Assembly: GCF_002159455.1 (NCBI RefSeq)
Contig: NZ_NFIQ01000029.1
Location: 1-45,539, forward strand
Direction of reading: 5' to 3'
Length of the DNA stretch: 45,539 bases
Origin: Flavonifractor sp. An306
GTDB taxonomy: Bacteria; Bacillota; Clostridia; Oscillospirales; Oscillospiraceae
This document shows, piece after piece, positions 24,029 through 33,891 of the stretch. How positions within the stretch are numbered: position 1 is the stretch's first letter; each line of letters opens with the position of its first letter. The notes below the pieces were generated by a model. That model was not told the DNA's origin. It did no database searches and worked only from the letters and a program-made list of their open reading frames with translations. The position numbers and the translations under genes are program-made.

Positions 24029-25990
24029 ATGCCGAAATTTGAAGTAGTCAGCGATTATCAGCCCGCCGGCGACCAGCCGGAGGCCATTGCCGCCCTGGCG
24101 GCGGGCATTGAGAACGGCCTGGACGAACAGACCCTGCTGGGGGTCACCGGCTCGGGCAAGACCTTTACCATGGCCAAGGTCATTGAGGCGGTGCAGCGGC
24201 CCACCCTGGTGCTGGCCCACAACAAGACCCTGGCCGCCCAGCTGTGCGCCGAGTTCAAGGAGTTTTTCCCCCACAACGCGGTGGAATATTTCGTCTCCTA
24301 CTACGACTACTACCAGCCGGAGGCCTATATCCCCCACACCGACACCTTTATCGAAAAGGACTCGGCGGTGAATGAGGAGATCGACCGGCTGCGGCTGGCG
24401 GCCACCGCCTCCCTGATGGAGCGGCGGGACGTGATCGTGGTCTCCTCAGTGTCCTGCATCTACGGCCTGGGCGAGCCGGAGGACTTTGCCAAGATGATGG
24501 TCTCCCTCCGGGTGGGGGCCACCATGGACCGGGACCAGCTGCTGAAAAAGCTGGTGGACATCCGCTATGAGCGCAACGACATCGCCTTTGAGCGCAACAT
24601 GTTCCGGGTCCGGGGGGACACGGTGGAGATCTTCCCCGCCTACTGGAAGGACTCCGCCATCCGGGTGGAGTTCTTCGGGGACGAGATCGACCGCATTTCC
24701 GAGATCAACGTGGTCACCGGCGCCCCCATCCGGCGGCTCAACACCATCCCCGTCTGGCCCGCCACCCACTATGTCACCCCCAAGGAGAAGATGGACGCCG
24801 CCATCCAGGAGATCTACAGGGAGCTGGAGGAGCGGGTGGCCTTCTTTGAACAGGAAAACAAGCTCATCGAGGCCCAGCGCATCAAGCAGCGCACCATGTA
24901 CGACGTGGAGATGATGCAGGAGCTGGGCTACTGCACCGGCATTGAGAACTACTCCCGGGTGATCGAGGGCCGGCCCGCCGGGTCGCCCCCCCACACCCTG
25001 CTGGACTATTTCCCCAGGGACTTTGTCCTCTTCATCGACGAGAGCCACGTCACCCTCCCCCAGGTGCGGGCCATGTACAACGGCGACCGGGCCCGCAAGA
25101 CCTCCCTGGTGGACTACGGCTTCCGGCTCCCCTGCGCCTTTGACAACCGGCCGCTGAAATTTGAGGAATTCCAGAAGCGGCTCAACCAGGTGGTATATGT
25201 GTCCGCCACCCCCGGCGACTATGAGCGGGAGCGGTCGGGCCAGATCGTGGAGCAGGTGATCCGCCCCACCGGCCTGCTGGACCCCAAAATCGAGGTGCGG
25301 CCGGTGGAGGGGCAGATCGACGACCTCATTGGGGAGATCAACGAGCGCACCGCCCGGAAGGAGCGGGTGCTGGTCACCACCCTCACCAAGAAGATGGCCG
25401 AGGACCTGACGGCCTACCTGACCAACGCGGGCATCAAGGTGCGGTATATGCACCACGACATCGACACCATCGAGCGGATGGAGATTATCCGGGACCTGCG
25501 GCTGGGCACCTTCGACGTGCTGGTGGGCATCAACCTGCTGCGGGAGGGCCTGGACCTGCCGGAGGTCAGTCTGGTGGCCATTCTGGACGCCGACAAGGAG
25601 GGCTTCCTCCGCTCCGAGACCTCCCTGATCCAGACCATCGGCCGGGCGGCCCGCAACGCCGACGGCCTGGTCATCATGTACGCCGACTCCATCACCCCCT
25701 CCATGCGCCGGGCTATGGACGAGACCGAGCGGAGGCGGGCCAAGCAGGACGCCTTCAACCAGGCCCACGGCATCGTGCCCAAGACCATCATCAAGTCGGT
25801 GCGGGACGTCATCGACCTGTCGGAGGAGAAGGGGGAGCTGCCCCACTCCAAGCAGGCCCTGTCCAAGAAGGAGCGGGAGGCCGCCATCGCCAAGCTGGAG
25901 AAGGAGATGCGGGAGGCCTCCAAGCGGCTGGAGTTCGAGTACGCCGCCGTGCTCCGGGACCGCATCATCGAACTGCGGGGACAAGGCTGA
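24029..25990 (+). CDS. uvrB: Excinuclease ABC subunit B
   Basis: This 653-residue UvrB has Walker [17 protein letters not shown], the beta-hairpin region [13 protein letters not shown] that clamps damaged [14 protein letters not shown], and the helicase motif [17 protein letters not shown]. It ends with the C-terminal UvrC-binding coiled coil ([20 protein letters not shown]). UvrB verifies damage handed over by UvrA and loads UvrC in nucleotide excision repair. It sits behind an SOS-type promoter and is followed by an aldo/keto reductase gene and uvrA on the same strand. Confidence 0.98.
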   Translation: MPKFEVVSDYQPAGDQPEAIAALAAGIENGLDEQTLLGVTGSGKTFTMAKVIEAVQRPTLVLAHNKTLAAQLCAEFKEFFPHNAVEYFVSYYDYYQPEAYIPHTDTFIEKDSAVNEEIDRLRLAATASLMERRDVIVVSSVSCIYGLGEPEDFAKMMVSLRVGATMDRDQLLKKLVDIRYERNDIAFERNMFRVRGDTVEIFPAYWKDSAIRVEFFGDEIDRISEINVVTGAPIRRLNTIPVWPATHYVTPKEKMDAAIQEIYRELEERVAFFEQENKLIEAQRIKQRTMYDVEMMQELGYCTGIENYSRVIEGRPAGSPPHTLLDYFPRDFVLFIDESHVTLPQVRAMYNGDRARKTSLVDYGFRLPCAFDNRPLKFEEFQKRLNQVVYVSATPGDYERERSGQIVEQVIRPTGLLDPKIEVRPVEGQIDDLIGEINERTARKERVLVTTLTKKMAEDLTAYLTNAGIKVRYMHHDIDTIERMEIIRDLRLGTFDVLVGINLLREGLDLPEVSLVAILDADKEGFLRSETSLIQTIGRAARNADGLVIMYADSITPSMRRAMDETERRRAKQDAFNQAHGIVPKTIIKSVRDVIDLSEEKGELPHSKQALSKKEREAAIAKLEKEMREASKRLEFEYAAVLRDRIIELRGQG

Positions 25991-26041
25991 GCTTCTCCCG
26001 GTTGATCCGGGATGATATGGAAAATAGACGAGGTGTTTGAC

Positions 26042-27052
26042 ATGAATTACGTTACTTTGGGTAAAACTGGACTCAAAGCCTCCGTGCTCTCCTTCGGCGG
26101 CATCCCCATCCAGCGCGCCGACGCCGCCAACACCCTGGCGGCGGTGGACAAGCTGGAGGAATACGGCATCAACTATATCGACACCGCCCGGGGCTACACC
26201 GTGTCCGAGGAGTATCTGGGGACCGCCCTGGAGGGCCGCCGGGACAAGTTTATCCTGGCCACCAAGAGCATGTCTCGGGACAAGGCCTCCATGGCCAAAG
26301 ACGTGGAGACCAGTCTGAAAAACCTGCGCACGGACCACATTGACCTCTACCAGCTCCACAATCTGCTGGAAAAGGACATCGACACGGTGTTCGGGCCGGA
26401 CGGCGCCTACGAGGCCCTGGCCGAGGCCCGGGCCGCTGGTAAGGTGGGCCACATCGGCGTCACCTGCCACAGCGCCGACGCCATGAAAATTGTGGTAGAG
26501 CGCTACGCCGACAAGCTGGAGACCGTCATGTTCCCCTTCAACATCGTGGAGGACCAGGGCAAGGACATCCTGCTCCTGGCCCGGGAGAAGGGGATGGGCA
26601 CCATCGCCATGAAGCCTCTGGCCGGCGGCAATCTGGAGGACTGGAACCTGGCCCTGCGGTACATCGCCGCCTCCGGCGTCATGGATATCGCCATCCCCGG
26701 CATGGGCTCCCCGGAGGAGGTGGAGCGCAACGCCGCCGTGGACCTGACCGCCCCCCTCACCCAGGAGGAGCTGGACCGCTGCGCCGCCATCCGCAAGGAG
26801 CTGGGCACCCAGTTCTGCCGCCGGTGCGGCTACTGCGCCCCCTGCCCCAACGGCATCGACATCCCCCAAAACTTCCTGCTGGCCAACTATGCCCGCAAGT
26901 ACGGACTGGCGGGCTGGGCCCAGGAGCGGTACAAGGCCATGCCTTATCACGCCGGATCCTGCGTCATGTGCGGCGCCTGCGAAAAGCGCTGCCCCTACAA
27001 CCTGCCCATCCGGGACATGCTGGAGGATGTGGCCAAGGTATTCGGCTACTGA
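26042..27052 (+). CDS. Aldo/keto reductase with C-terminal 4Fe-4S domain
   Basis: This 336-residue protein has a TIM-barrel aldo/keto reductase domain (VTLGKTGLKASVLSFGG; INYIDTARGYTVSEEYLG with the catalytic Asp/Tyr; HIDLYQLHN; GTIAMKPLAGG). Ferredoxin-like cysteines follow (FCRRCGYCAPCPNGIDIP and SCVMCGACEKRCPYNLP). This layout is common in anaerobes and suggests electron exchange with an Fe-S carrier in addition to NAD(P)H. ATG 26042 is preferred over an in-frame ATG at 26012 by its GAGGTG site and by homology of the N-terminus. Its place between uvrB and uvrA is unusual; the substrate is unknown. Confidence 0.92.
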   Translation: MNYVTLGKTGLKASVLSFGGIPIQRADAANTLAAVDKLEEYGINYIDTARGYTVSEEYLGTALEGRRDKFILATKSMSRDKASMAKDVETSLKNLRTDHIDLYQLHNLLEKDIDTVFGPDGAYEALAEARAAGKVGHIGVTCHSADAMKIVVERYADKLETVMFPFNIVEDQGKDILLLAREKGMGTIAMKPLAGGNLEDWNLALRYIAASGVMDIAIPGMGSPEEVERNAAVDLTAPLTQEELDRCAAIRKELGTQFCRRCGYCAPCPNGIDIPQNFLLANYARKYGLAGWAQERYKAMPYHAGSCVMCGACEKRCPYNLPIRDMLEDVAKVFGY

Positions 27053-27076
27053 TCGTTTCAAAGGAGTTCTTCCATT

Positions 27077-29914
27077 ATGCTGGACCATATTTCCGTCAAA
27101 GGCGCACGGGCCAACAACCTGAAAAATATCGACGTGGACATCCCCCGGGACAAGCTGGTGGTGCTCACCGGCCTGTCGGGCAGCGGCAAGTCCTCCCTGG
27201 CCTTTGACACCATCTACGCCGAGGGGCAGCGCCGGTACGTGGAGTCCCTGTCCTCCTATGCCCGCATGTTTTTGGGGCAGATGGAAAAGCCCGACGTGGA
27301 CTACATCGACGGCCTCTCCCCCGCCATCTCCATCGACCAGAAAACCACCTCCAAAAACCCCCGGTCCACCGTGGGCACGGTGACCGAGATCTACGACTAC
27401 CTCCGGCTGCTGTGGGCCCGGGTGGGCACCCCCCACTGCCCCAAGTGCGGCAAGGAGATCAAGCAGCAGACCATTGACCAGATCATCGACCAGGTGCTCT
27501 CTCTCCCCGAGGCCACCCGGATCCAGGTGATGGCCCCGGTGGTGCGGGGCAAGAAGGGCACCCATCAGAAGATCTTTGAGGACGCCCGGAAGTCCGGCTA
27601 CGTCCGGGTGCGGGCCGACGGGTCCCTGTACGATTTGACCGAGACCATCGAGCTGGACAAAAACAAGAAGCACAATATCGAGATCGTGGTGGACCGGCTG
27701 GTGATCCGGGAGGACATCGCCCGGCGGCTTACCGACAGCGTGGAGGTGGCCTCCAACCTGGCGGGGGGGCTGGTGGTCATCAACATCGTGGGGGAGGACC
27801 GGGACATCCTGTTCTCCCAGAACTACGCCTGCGAGGACTGCGGCATCTCCATTGAGGAGCTCTCCCCCCGGATGTTCTCCTTCAACAACCCCTTCGGCGC
27901 CTGCCCCACCTGTACCGGCCTGGGCTCCCAGCTGAAGGTGGACCCCGACCTGATCATCCCCAACAAGGAGCTGTCCATTCTGGACGGGGCCATCACCGCC
28001 TCCGGCTGGAACAACATCAAGGGGGACTCCATCTCCCGGATGTATTTCGACGCCCTGTCCAAAAAATATGGCTTCAAGCTCACCACCCCGGTAAAGGATC
28101 TGCCGGAGGAGGTCATGGACGTGATCCTCTATGGCACCCGTGGGGAAAAGCTGAAGCTGACCTATGACCGGGCCAACGGCCACGGCACCCTCATGCAGCC
28201 CTTTGAGGGGATCATCAACAACCTGGAGCGGCGGTACAAGGAGACCCAGTCCGACGCCATGCGCCGTGACCTGGAGGACTGCATGGGCGAGCGGCCCTGC
28301 CCCGAATGCGGCGGCAAGCGGCTGCGGAAGGAGGCTTTGGCGGTCACGGTGGGAGGGCTGAACATCGACGCCTTCTGCCGGAAATCGGTGACCGACGCGC
28401 TGGATTTCATCGACCGCCTGGAGCTGTCGGAGCAGAAGATGCTCATTGCCGACCGGATCCTCAAGGAGATCAAAAACCGGCTGGGCTTCCTCCAGAGCGT
28501 GGGGCTGCAGTACCTGACCCTCAGCCGGGCGGCCGCCACCCTGTCCGGCGGCGAGAGCCAGCGCATCCGGCTGGCCACCCAGATCGGCTCCTCCCTGATG
28601 GGGGTGCTCTATATTCTGGACGAGCCCTCCATCGGCCTGCACCAGCGGGACAACGACAAGCTGCTGGACACCTTAAAGCACCTGCGGGATCTGGGCAACA
28701 CCCTGCTGGTGGTGGAGCACGACGAGGACACCATGCGCCAGGCCGACTATATTGTGGACATCGGCCCGGGGGCCGGCGTCCACGGCGGACAGGTGGTAGC
28801 CTGCGGCACCGCCGAAGAGGTGATGAACACCCCCGGCTCCATTACCGGCGACTACCTCTCCGGCCGGAAGCAGATCCCCGTCCCCACCGAGCGGCGGAAG
28901 GGCAACGGCCACTTCCTCACCATCAAGGGCGCGGCGGAGAACAACCTGCAACATGTGGATGTGTCCATCCCCCTGGGCACCTTCACCTGCGTCACCGGCG
29001 TGTCGGGCAGCGGCAAGTCCTCCCTGGTCAACGAGATCCTCTACAAGCGGCTGGCCGCCGACCTGAACCGGGCCAAGACCCGGGCGGGCAAGCACGCCGC
29101 CATCGAGGGGGAGGAGTATCTGGACAAGGTCATCGACATCGACCAGTCCCCCATCGGCCGCACCCCCCGGTCCAACCCCGCCACCTACACGGGGCTGTTC
29201 AACGACATCCGGGACCTGTTCGCCTTCACCCCCGACGCCAAGGCCCGGGGCTACGGTCCCGGCCGGTTCTCCTTCAACGTGCGGGGGGGCCGGTGCGAGG
29301 CCTGCCAGGGCGACGGCCTCATCAAAATCGAAATGCACTTCCTCCCCGATATCTACGTGCCCTGCGAGGTGTGTAAGGGCAAGCGGTACAACCGGGAGAC
29401 CCTGGAGGTGCGCTACAAGGGCAAAAACATCTACGAGGTGCTGGACATGACGGTGGAGGAGGCCCTCCCCTTCTTTGAGGCCCTGCCCAGACTGTACAAC
29501 AAGCTCCAGACCCTCTACGAGGTGGGCCTGAGCTACGTGAAGCTGGGCCAGCCCTCCACCGAGCTGTCCGGCGGCGAGGCCCAGCGGGTGAAGCTGGCCA
29601 CCGAGCTGGCCAAGCGATCCACCGGCAAGACCATCTATATTCTGGACGAGCCCACCACCGGCCTGCACACCGCCGACGTCCACAAGCTCATTGAAGTGCT
29701 GCAGAAGCTGGTGGAGGTGGGCAACACGGTGGTGGTCATCGAGCACAACCTGGATGTGATCAAGACCGCCGACCACATCATCGACCTGGGCCCCGAGGGG
29801 GGCTCTGGCGGCGGCACCATCGTGGCCACCGGCACCCCCGAGGAGGTGGCCGCCTGTCCGGCGAGCTACACCGGGCAATATCTCAAACGCATGCTGGAAT
29901 CGAAAGGAGTTTGA
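27077..29914 (+). CDS. uvrA: Excinuclease ABC subunit A
   Basis: This 945-residue UvrA has two ABC ATPase modules, with Walker A motifs [14 protein letters not shown] and [13 protein letters not shown] and signature motifs [14 protein letters not shown] and [14 protein letters not shown]. Zinc-finger cysteines are present in [11 protein letters not shown]...CPTCTGLG and [16 protein letters not shown]...CEVCKGKR. UvrA scans DNA for bulky lesions and delivers UvrB. It starts 24 nt after the reductase gene with AAGGAG, so it is most likely cotranscribed from the SOS promoter before uvrB. Confidence 0.98.
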   Translation: MLDHISVKGARANNLKNIDVDIPRDKLVVLTGLSGSGKSSLAFDTIYAEGQRRYVESLSSYARMFLGQMEKPDVDYIDGLSPAISIDQKTTSKNPRSTVGTVTEIYDYLRLLWARVGTPHCPKCGKEIKQQTIDQIIDQVLSLPEATRIQVMAPVVRGKKGTHQKIFEDARKSGYVRVRADGSLYDLTETIELDKNKKHNIEIVVDRLVIREDIARRLTDSVEVASNLAGGLVVINIVGEDRDILFSQNYACEDCGISIEELSPRMFSFNNPFGACPTCTGLGSQLKVDPDLIIPNKELSILDGAITASGWNNIKGDSISRMYFDALSKKYGFKLTTPVKDLPEEVMDVILYGTRGEKLKLTYDRANGHGTLMQPFEGIINNLERRYKETQSDAMRRDLEDCMGERPCPECGGKRLRKEALAVTVGGLNIDAFCRKSVTDALDFIDRLELSEQKMLIADRILKEIKNRLGFLQSVGLQYLTLSRAAATLSGGESQRIRLATQIGSSLMGVLYILDEPSIGLHQRDNDKLLDTLKHLRDLGNTLLVVEHDEDTMRQADYIVDIGPGAGVHGGQVVACGTAEEVMNTPGSITGDYLSGRKQIPVPTERRKGNGHFLTIKGAAENNLQHVDVSIPLGTFTCVTGVSGSGKSSLVNEILYKRLAADLNRAKTRAGKHAAIEGEEYLDKVIDIDQSPIGRTPRSNPATYTGLFNDIRDLFAFTPDAKARGYGPGRFSFNVRGGRCEACQGDGLIKIEMHFLPDIYVPCEVCKGKRYNRETLEVRYKGKNIYEVLDMTVEEALPFFEALPRLYNKLQTLYEVGLSYVKLGQPSTELSGGEAQRVKLATELAKRSTGKTIYILDEPTTGLHTADVHKLIEVLQKLVEVGNTVVVIEHNLDVIKTADHIIDLGPEGGSGGGTIVATGTPEEVAACPASYTGQYLKRMLESKGV

Positions 29915-29919
29915 ACAAC

Positions 29920-30315
29920 ATGTCTCTCGCTGTTGGAAGCAAGGGTAAGGCGGAGACCGTCGTAACCGAGCAGAACACCGCCGCCGCCGTAGGCAGCGGC
30001 CTGGTGCCCGTATTCGCCACCCCCTACATGATCGCCCTGATGGAGAACGCCGCCGTCAACGCGGTGCAGGCTCAGCTGGAGGAGGGCCAGGGCACGGTGG
30101 GCACCAAGCTGGAGGTCACCCACGACGCCGCCACCCCCGTGGGCATGAAGGTGTGGGCTGAGGCGGAGCTGACGGCCGTGGAGGGCAAGAAGCTCACCTT
30201 CGCGGTGAAGGCCTTTGACGAGGCCGGGGCCATCGGCGGCGGCACTCATGAGCGGTTTATCATCACCGTGGACCGGTTCCTGGCCAAGGCTGAGGCCAAA
30301 AAGGGAGGCAAGTGA
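29920..30315 (+). CDS. FlK-like hot-dog thioesterase
   Basis: This 131-residue protein resembles fluoroacetyl-CoA thioesterase-type hot-dog proteins. The putative triad residues are visible: Thr in VFATPYMIAL, Glu in MENAAVNAV and His in LEVTHDAATPVG. The family hydrolyses small acyl-CoA thioesters; in most bacteria the natural substrate is unknown. ATG 29920 is chosen because AAAGGAG (29903-29909) precedes it by 10 nt. It starts 5 nt after the uvrA stop and is followed closely by a YbaK-like gene, so the three may share a transcript. Confidence 0.86.
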   Translation: MSLAVGSKGKAETVVTEQNTAAAVGSGLVPVFATPYMIALMENAAVNAVQAQLEEGQGTVGTKLEVTHDAATPVGMKVWAEAELTAVEGKKLTFAVKAFDEAGAIGGGTHERFIITVDRFLAKAEAKKGGK

Positions 30316-30318
30316 GCC

Positions 30319-30792
30319 ATGTCCATCGAAGCCTGCCGGGCCTACCTGCGGGAGCGGGGCTACGAGGACCGGATCCGGGAGTTTGACGTCTCCAGCGCCA
30401 CGGTGGAGCTGGCCGCTCAGGCAGTGGGCTGCCAGCCCGCCCACATTGCCAAAACCCTCTCCTTTGTCCATGAGGACGGGGCCATTCTCATCGTGTGCGC
30501 CGGGGACGCCAAGATCGACAACAGCAAGTTCAAGGCCCAGTTCCACCACAAGGCCACCATGCTCACTCCCGACCAGGTGGTGGAATTCACCGGACACACC
30601 ATCGGCGGGGTGTGCCCCTTCGCCATCACCCACCCCAACGTCACCGCCTATCTGGACGTATCCCTGCAGCGGTTTGACACCATTTACCCCGCGGCGGGCA
30701 ACGCCGCCTCCGCCGTTCAGCTCAACTGCGACGAGCTGGCCCAGCTGGCAAACAGCGCCGGCTGGATTGACGTGTGCAAGGGCTGGCAGTAA
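30319..30792 (+). CDS. YbaK/ProX-type aminoacyl-tRNA deacylase
   Basis: This 157-residue protein has the YbaK/EbsC fold. It has AHIAKTLSFVHEDGAILIVCAGDAKID with the conserved lysine, then EFTGHTIGGVCPFAI and the GxxxP-like loop. Members remove wrongly attached amino acids from tRNA (for example Cys from tRNA-Pro). It starts 3 nt after the thioesterase stop, with AAGGGAGG upstream. Confidence 0.9.
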   Translation: MSIEACRAYLRERGYEDRIREFDVSSATVELAAQAVGCQPAHIAKTLSFVHEDGAILIVCAGDAKIDNSKFKAQFHHKATMLTPDQVVEFTGHTIGGVCPFAITHPNVTAYLDVSLQRFDTIYPAAGNAASAVQLNCDELAQLANSAGWIDVCKGWQ

Positions 30793-30822
30793 GCTGCTGC
30801 CCCCGGAAAGGAAGGTCGTAAC

Positions 30823-31410
30823 ATGAGAGACCGGCTGAAAAATCTCACCGTCAGCTTTGTGGTGCTGGCCATCCTCTATGTGCTGCTGGGTCTGGTGCTG
30901 CTGCTGTGGCCCGTCACGGTGATGGACGTGCTGTGCTACCTCACCGGAGGGATCCTGCTGCTGTACGGGATATTTGCCATCGTGGGCTTCTGCCGGGCGG
31001 AGGAGCGGCGGGCGGTCAGCTTCCTCGCGCTGCTGCTGGGCATTGTGGCCGCCGCAGTGGGCGTGGTGCTGCTCTTCCAGCCCACCCTGTTCCAGAACAT
31101 CCTGACCATGATTCTGGGCATCTATATCCTCATTGACGGGCTGCTCAACCTGAAGCGGGCCCTGGAGCTGCGGCGGATGGAGCACGGCGGCTGGACCATC
31201 TATCTGGTGCTCTCCCTCATCACCGTGGTACTGGGCCTGGTGGTGGTATTCTGGCCCATGCTGGCAGGCGCTACCTTGGTGCAGCTCATCGGCGCAGCCC
31301 TGGTCTATTCCGGCGCCGCCGACCTGTGGACCCTGTTTCAGCTCTCCCGCTGGACCAAGGAGTACCGCAAAACCCATCCGGTGGACGTGGATCCGCTGGA
31401 TCCCTACTAA
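30823..31410 (+). CDS. HdeD/DUF308 family membrane protein
   Basis: This 195-residue protein has six predicted transmembrane helices in three similar pairs (VVLAILYVLLGLVLLLWPVT, FLALLLGIVAAAVGVVLLF, LVLSLITVVLGLVVVFWPM), the pattern of DUF308/HdeD proteins. In enterobacteria HdeD helps acid resistance; here the function is unknown. A ribosome site GGAAAGGAAGG precedes ATG 30823. It is the last gene of the plus-strand run and ends at a bidirectional terminator. Confidence 0.87.
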   Translation: MRDRLKNLTVSFVVLAILYVLLGLVLLLWPVTVMDVLCYLTGGILLLYGIFAIVGFCRAEERRAVSFLALLLGIVAAAVGVVLLFQPTLFQNILTMILGIYILIDGLLNLKRALELRRMEHGGWTIYLVLSLITVVLGLVVVFWPMLAGATLVQLIGAALVYSGAADLWTLFQLSRWTKEYRKTHPVDVDPLDPY

Positions 31411-31414
31411 AAAG

Positions 31415-31451
31415 AAAAAGCTCCGCGAACCAAAGGTTCGCGGAGCTTTTT
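31415..31451. terminator. Bidirectional terminator between DUF308 and ugpC/msmX genes
   Basis: A perfect 17-bp stem (31415-31431 with 31435-31451, three-A loop) has AAAAA and TTTTT ends. It lies 5 nt after the DUF308 stop and 7 nt from the ABC ATPase stop, serving both strands. Confidence 0.92.
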
Positions 31452-31458
31452 GTTGGAA

Positions 31459-32580
31459 TCAATACAGCACGTTGCGCTCGGTCTCGGGGTTGAACAGGTG
31501 GATGAGTTCAGGCCGGAAGGTGAAGTTGATCTCGGTGCCATAGGGAATACCGGCCCGGTGCTCCTCAGGCAGGTCCACGGTGGGCACCCGCAGCACCACG
31601 TCCTTGCCCACGGCGTTGACGTGGAGGTACACCTCGCTGCCCATCATCTCGGACACGTCCACCTTGCTGGAGATGGTGTGAGAGCCGGCTTCAGGCGCAA
31701 AGGTAATGTGCTCGGGCCGGACGCCCACGGTCACGTCCATGTCCCCGGCGCCCTTCTCGGTCAGAATCTGCTGAGCCTGGTCGGCCAGCTCCATCACCGC
31801 GGTACCCACGGTGATCTGGTACTTGCCGCCCTGCTTGGTCAGCTTGCCGTCAAAGAAGTTCATCTGGGGCGTGCCGATGAAGCCGGCCACAAACAGGTTG
31901 GCGGGACGGTCAAAGACCTCCTGAGGGGTGCCAATCTGCTGGATGAAGCCGTCCTTCATGATCACAATCCGGTCGCCCAGGGTCATGGCCTCGGTCTGGT
32001 CGTGGGTCACGTAGATAAAGGTGGTGTTGATGCGCTGGCGCAGCTTGATGATCTCGGCGCGCATCTGGTTACGCAGCTTGGCGTCCAGGTTGGACAGCGG
32101 CTCGTCCATCAGGAACACCTGAGGATCACGGACGATGGCGCGTCCGATGGCCACACGCTGACGCTGGCCGCCGGACAGAGCCTTGGGCTTGCGGTCCAGA
32201 TACTGGGTGATATCCAGAATGGCGGCGGCTTCCCGCACCTTCTTGTCAATTTCCTCCTTGGGCACCTTCCGCAGCTTCAGGGCGAAGGCCATGTTTTCAT
32301 AGACCGTCATATGGGGGTACAGCGCGTAGCTCTGGAACACCATGGCGATGTCCCGGTCCTTGGGCTCCACATCGTTCATCCGCTTGCCGCCGATGAGCAG
32401 GTCGCCCTCCGAGATGTCCTCCAGACCGGCCACCATCCGCAGCGTGGTGGACTTGCCGCAGCCGGAAGGTCCAACCAGCACGATGAATTCCTTGTCCGCG
32501 ATCTCCAGATTGAAGTCGTGGACGGCAGTCACCTTGTTGTCGTAGATCTTCTTGATGCCTTTCAGAGATACTGTTGCCAT
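31459..32580 (-). CDS. Sugar ABC transporter ATPase (UgpC/MsmX type)
   Basis: This 373-residue ATPase has Walker A LVGPSGCGKSTTLRM, signature ALSGGQRQRVAIGRA, Walker B VFLMDEPLSNLD and the C-terminal TOBE-like regulatory domain typical of MalK/UgpC/MsmX proteins. It energises carbohydrate importers and is often shared by several. The permeases and binding protein of this locus lack their own ATPase, so it very likely serves them. It is separated from nagA by 189 bp with strong secondary structure. No Shine-Dalgarno sequence lies within the usual distance of ATG 32580; the nearest GGAGG is about 24 nt upstream. Confidence 0.93.
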   Translation of the reverse strand: MATVSLKGIKKIYDNKVTAVHDFNLEIADKEFIVLVGPSGCGKSTTLRMVAGLEDISEGDLLIGGKRMNDVEPKDRDIAMVFQSYALYPHMTVYENMAFALKLRKVPKEEIDKKVREAAAILDITQYLDRKPKALSGGQRQRVAIGRAIVRDPQVFLMDEPLSNLDAKLRNQMRAEIIKLRQRINTTFIYVTHDQTEAMTLGDRIVIMKDGFIQQIGTPQEVFDRPANLFVAGFIGTPQMNFFDGKLTKQGGKYQITVGTAVMELADQAQQILTEKGAGDMDVTVGVRPEHITFAPEAGSHTISSKVDVSEMMGSEVYLHVNAVGKDVVLRVPTVDLPEEHRAGIPYGTEINFTFRPELIHLFNPETERNVLY

Positions 32581-32583
32581 AAT
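32552..32583 (+). promoter_or_regulatory. Possible plus-strand promoter of a small RNA
   Basis: An extended -10 (TGC then CATAAT at 32578-32583) is preceded by TTGATG (32552-32557) with a long 20-bp spacer. It would start an RNA near 32590 that ends at the terminator-like hairpin at 32677-32697. The motif is weak and overlaps the start of the ABC ATPase gene on the other strand. Confidence 0.3.
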
Positions 32584-32589
32584 GCTTGG

Positions 32590-32697
32590 CCGTAAGGACG
32601 CTACCTCCGCAACCGCCCTCTCACCCGCGGGGAGTGGCTACCCCACGGACTTTACGACAGGTCTCCACACTGCCGCACCGCCGGCCGGCGGTTTTTT
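32590..32697 (+). ncRNA. Candidate structured small RNA (or leader of the ABC ATPase on the other strand)
   Basis: This ~108-nt stretch has no open frame but folds on paper. CGTAAGG pairs with CTTTACG at its base, an internal stem CCG-C-GGGG pairs with CCCC-A-CGG, and the 3' end is a G/C hairpin ACCGCCGG/CCGGCGGT followed by six T. On the plus strand this is the shape of a stand-alone small RNA. On the minus strand the same bases form a structured 5' leader of the ABC ATPase gene. It matches no riboswitch, SRP or tRNA signature that I recognise. Confidence 0.35.
32677..32697 (+). terminator. Terminator-like hairpin on the plus strand
   Basis: The perfect palindrome 32677-32692 ends in a run of six T on the plus strand. 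No plus-strand protein gene ends nearby, so it either terminates a small RNA or is a structural part of the minus-strand leader. Confidence 0.5.
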
Positions 32698-32769
32698 CCT
32701 CCTTTTTGACGGCTCTCCCGGCCCTATAAAAATGGAGTAGGACCGGAGGCTTGATTTGGGGGTTCTTTA

Positions 32770-33891
32770 TCAGCGGCTGACTGGCTTGCCGCGGAAAAAG
32801 ACATCTTTGACTTCCAGATTCTCATCCAGAATGACCACGTTGGCCCGCTTGCCGGGCTCCAGGCTGCCGGCCCGGCTGAAAATGCCGATGGACTTGGCCG
32901 GATTGACCGCAGCGGCCCGGACGGCATCCGCCAGAGGGATGCCGAAGGACACGGCAGTCTTCATGCAGCTCATCAGGTCGGTGACCGAGCCGGCCAGGGT
33001 GCCGTCGGCCAGGGTGGCGTACTTGCCCTTCACGGTTACGTCCTGGCCGCCCAGGGTATAAGCGCCGTCGGGCATGCCGGCGGCCCGCATGGTGTCCGAA
33101 ATCAGGATCACCCGCTTGGCGCCGAACATCTTGAACACGGCACGCACCACCGCGGGGTGGATATGTACGCCGTCGCAGATCAGCTCTACATTGCACAGAG
33201 GGGTATCCAAAGCCGCTCCAACCACGCCGGGAGCCCGGTGGCTGAAGGCAGGCATGGCGTTGAACAGATGGGTCACCTGCCGGGCGCCCAGCCGGAAGGC
33301 CTCCATAGCGGTGTCGTAGTCCGCCGTGGTGTGGGCCAGAGAGACGGTAACTTCGCTCTCCACCGCCTCAATAAACTCCATGGCACCGGGCTCCTCAGGG
33401 GCCAGGGACACCAGCTTCACCAGGCCCTGGGAGGCCGCCATCAGGCGGCGGAGCATGGCCACGTCGGGAGCGTGGAGCCAGTCGCCGTTCTGGGCGCCCT
33501 TCTTGGCCATGGAGAGGAAGGGCCCCTCCAGGTTGATGCCGCACAGGGCGGCGCCCGGCTTGTCGGCCGCCCGGTGGGCGGCGGCTACCTGGCAGATCTT
33601 GGTCAGCTGCTCCTCCAGCAGGGTCATGCCCGCCGGACAGATCTGGGTCACGCCCCGGGACAGCTCGTACTCAGCCATCACCTGCAGCCCTTCCGGGTCG
33701 CCGTCGGAAAAGTCGTGGCCCTTGCAGCCGTGGAAGTGCAGGTCGGTGAGGCCGGGGATCACGTAGCAGCCAGTAGCGTCATAGCTCTGGCCGTCGGAGC
33801 TGGAGTTGGACAGAAGGCGGCCGTCAAAGCACACGTCCCGCTGTACAAACCCCTCCTGCAGGTCAAAGACCTGACCGCCGGTTATCCGCAT
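32770..33891 (-). CDS. nagA: N-acetylglucosamine-6-phosphate deacetylase
   Basis: This 373-residue amidohydrolase shows YVIPGLTDLHFHGCKGHDFSDG with the metal-binding HxH, GINLEGPFLSMAKKGAQN, SLAHTTADYDTAMEAF, ATHLFNAM-like VTHLFNAMPAF, and ICDGVHIHPAVVR. NagA removes acetate from GlcNAc-6-phosphate to give glucosamine-6-phosphate. The start overlaps the end of nagB by 10 nt. It is the last gene of the SBP-permease-nanA-nagB-nagA run. Confidence 0.95.
   Translation of the reverse strand: MRITGGQVFDLQEGFVQRDVCFDGRLLSNSSSDGQSYDATGCYVIPGLTDLHFHGCKGHDFSDGDPEGLQVMAEYELSRGVTQICPAGMTLLEEQLTKICQVAAAHRAADKPGAALCGINLEGPFLSMAKKGAQNGDWLHAPDVAMLRRLMAASQGLVKLVSLAPEEPGAMEFIEAVESEVTVSLAHTTADYDTAMEAFRLGARQVTHLFNAMPAFSHRAPGVVGAALDTPLCNVELICDGVHIHPAVVRAVFKMFGAKRVILISDTMRAAGMPDGAYTLGGQDVTVKGKYATLADGTLAGSVTDLMSCMKTAVSFGIPLADAVRAAAVNPAKSIGIFSRAGSLEPGKRANVVILDENLEVKDVFFRGKPVSR

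Noticed and set aside
24446..28642. A very long open frame on the minus strand opposite uvrB, the reductase and uvrA
   Set aside because: It is antisense to three well-conserved genes, has a Gly/His/Val/Leu-rich composition typical of the complement of G+C-rich coding DNA, and shows no domain.
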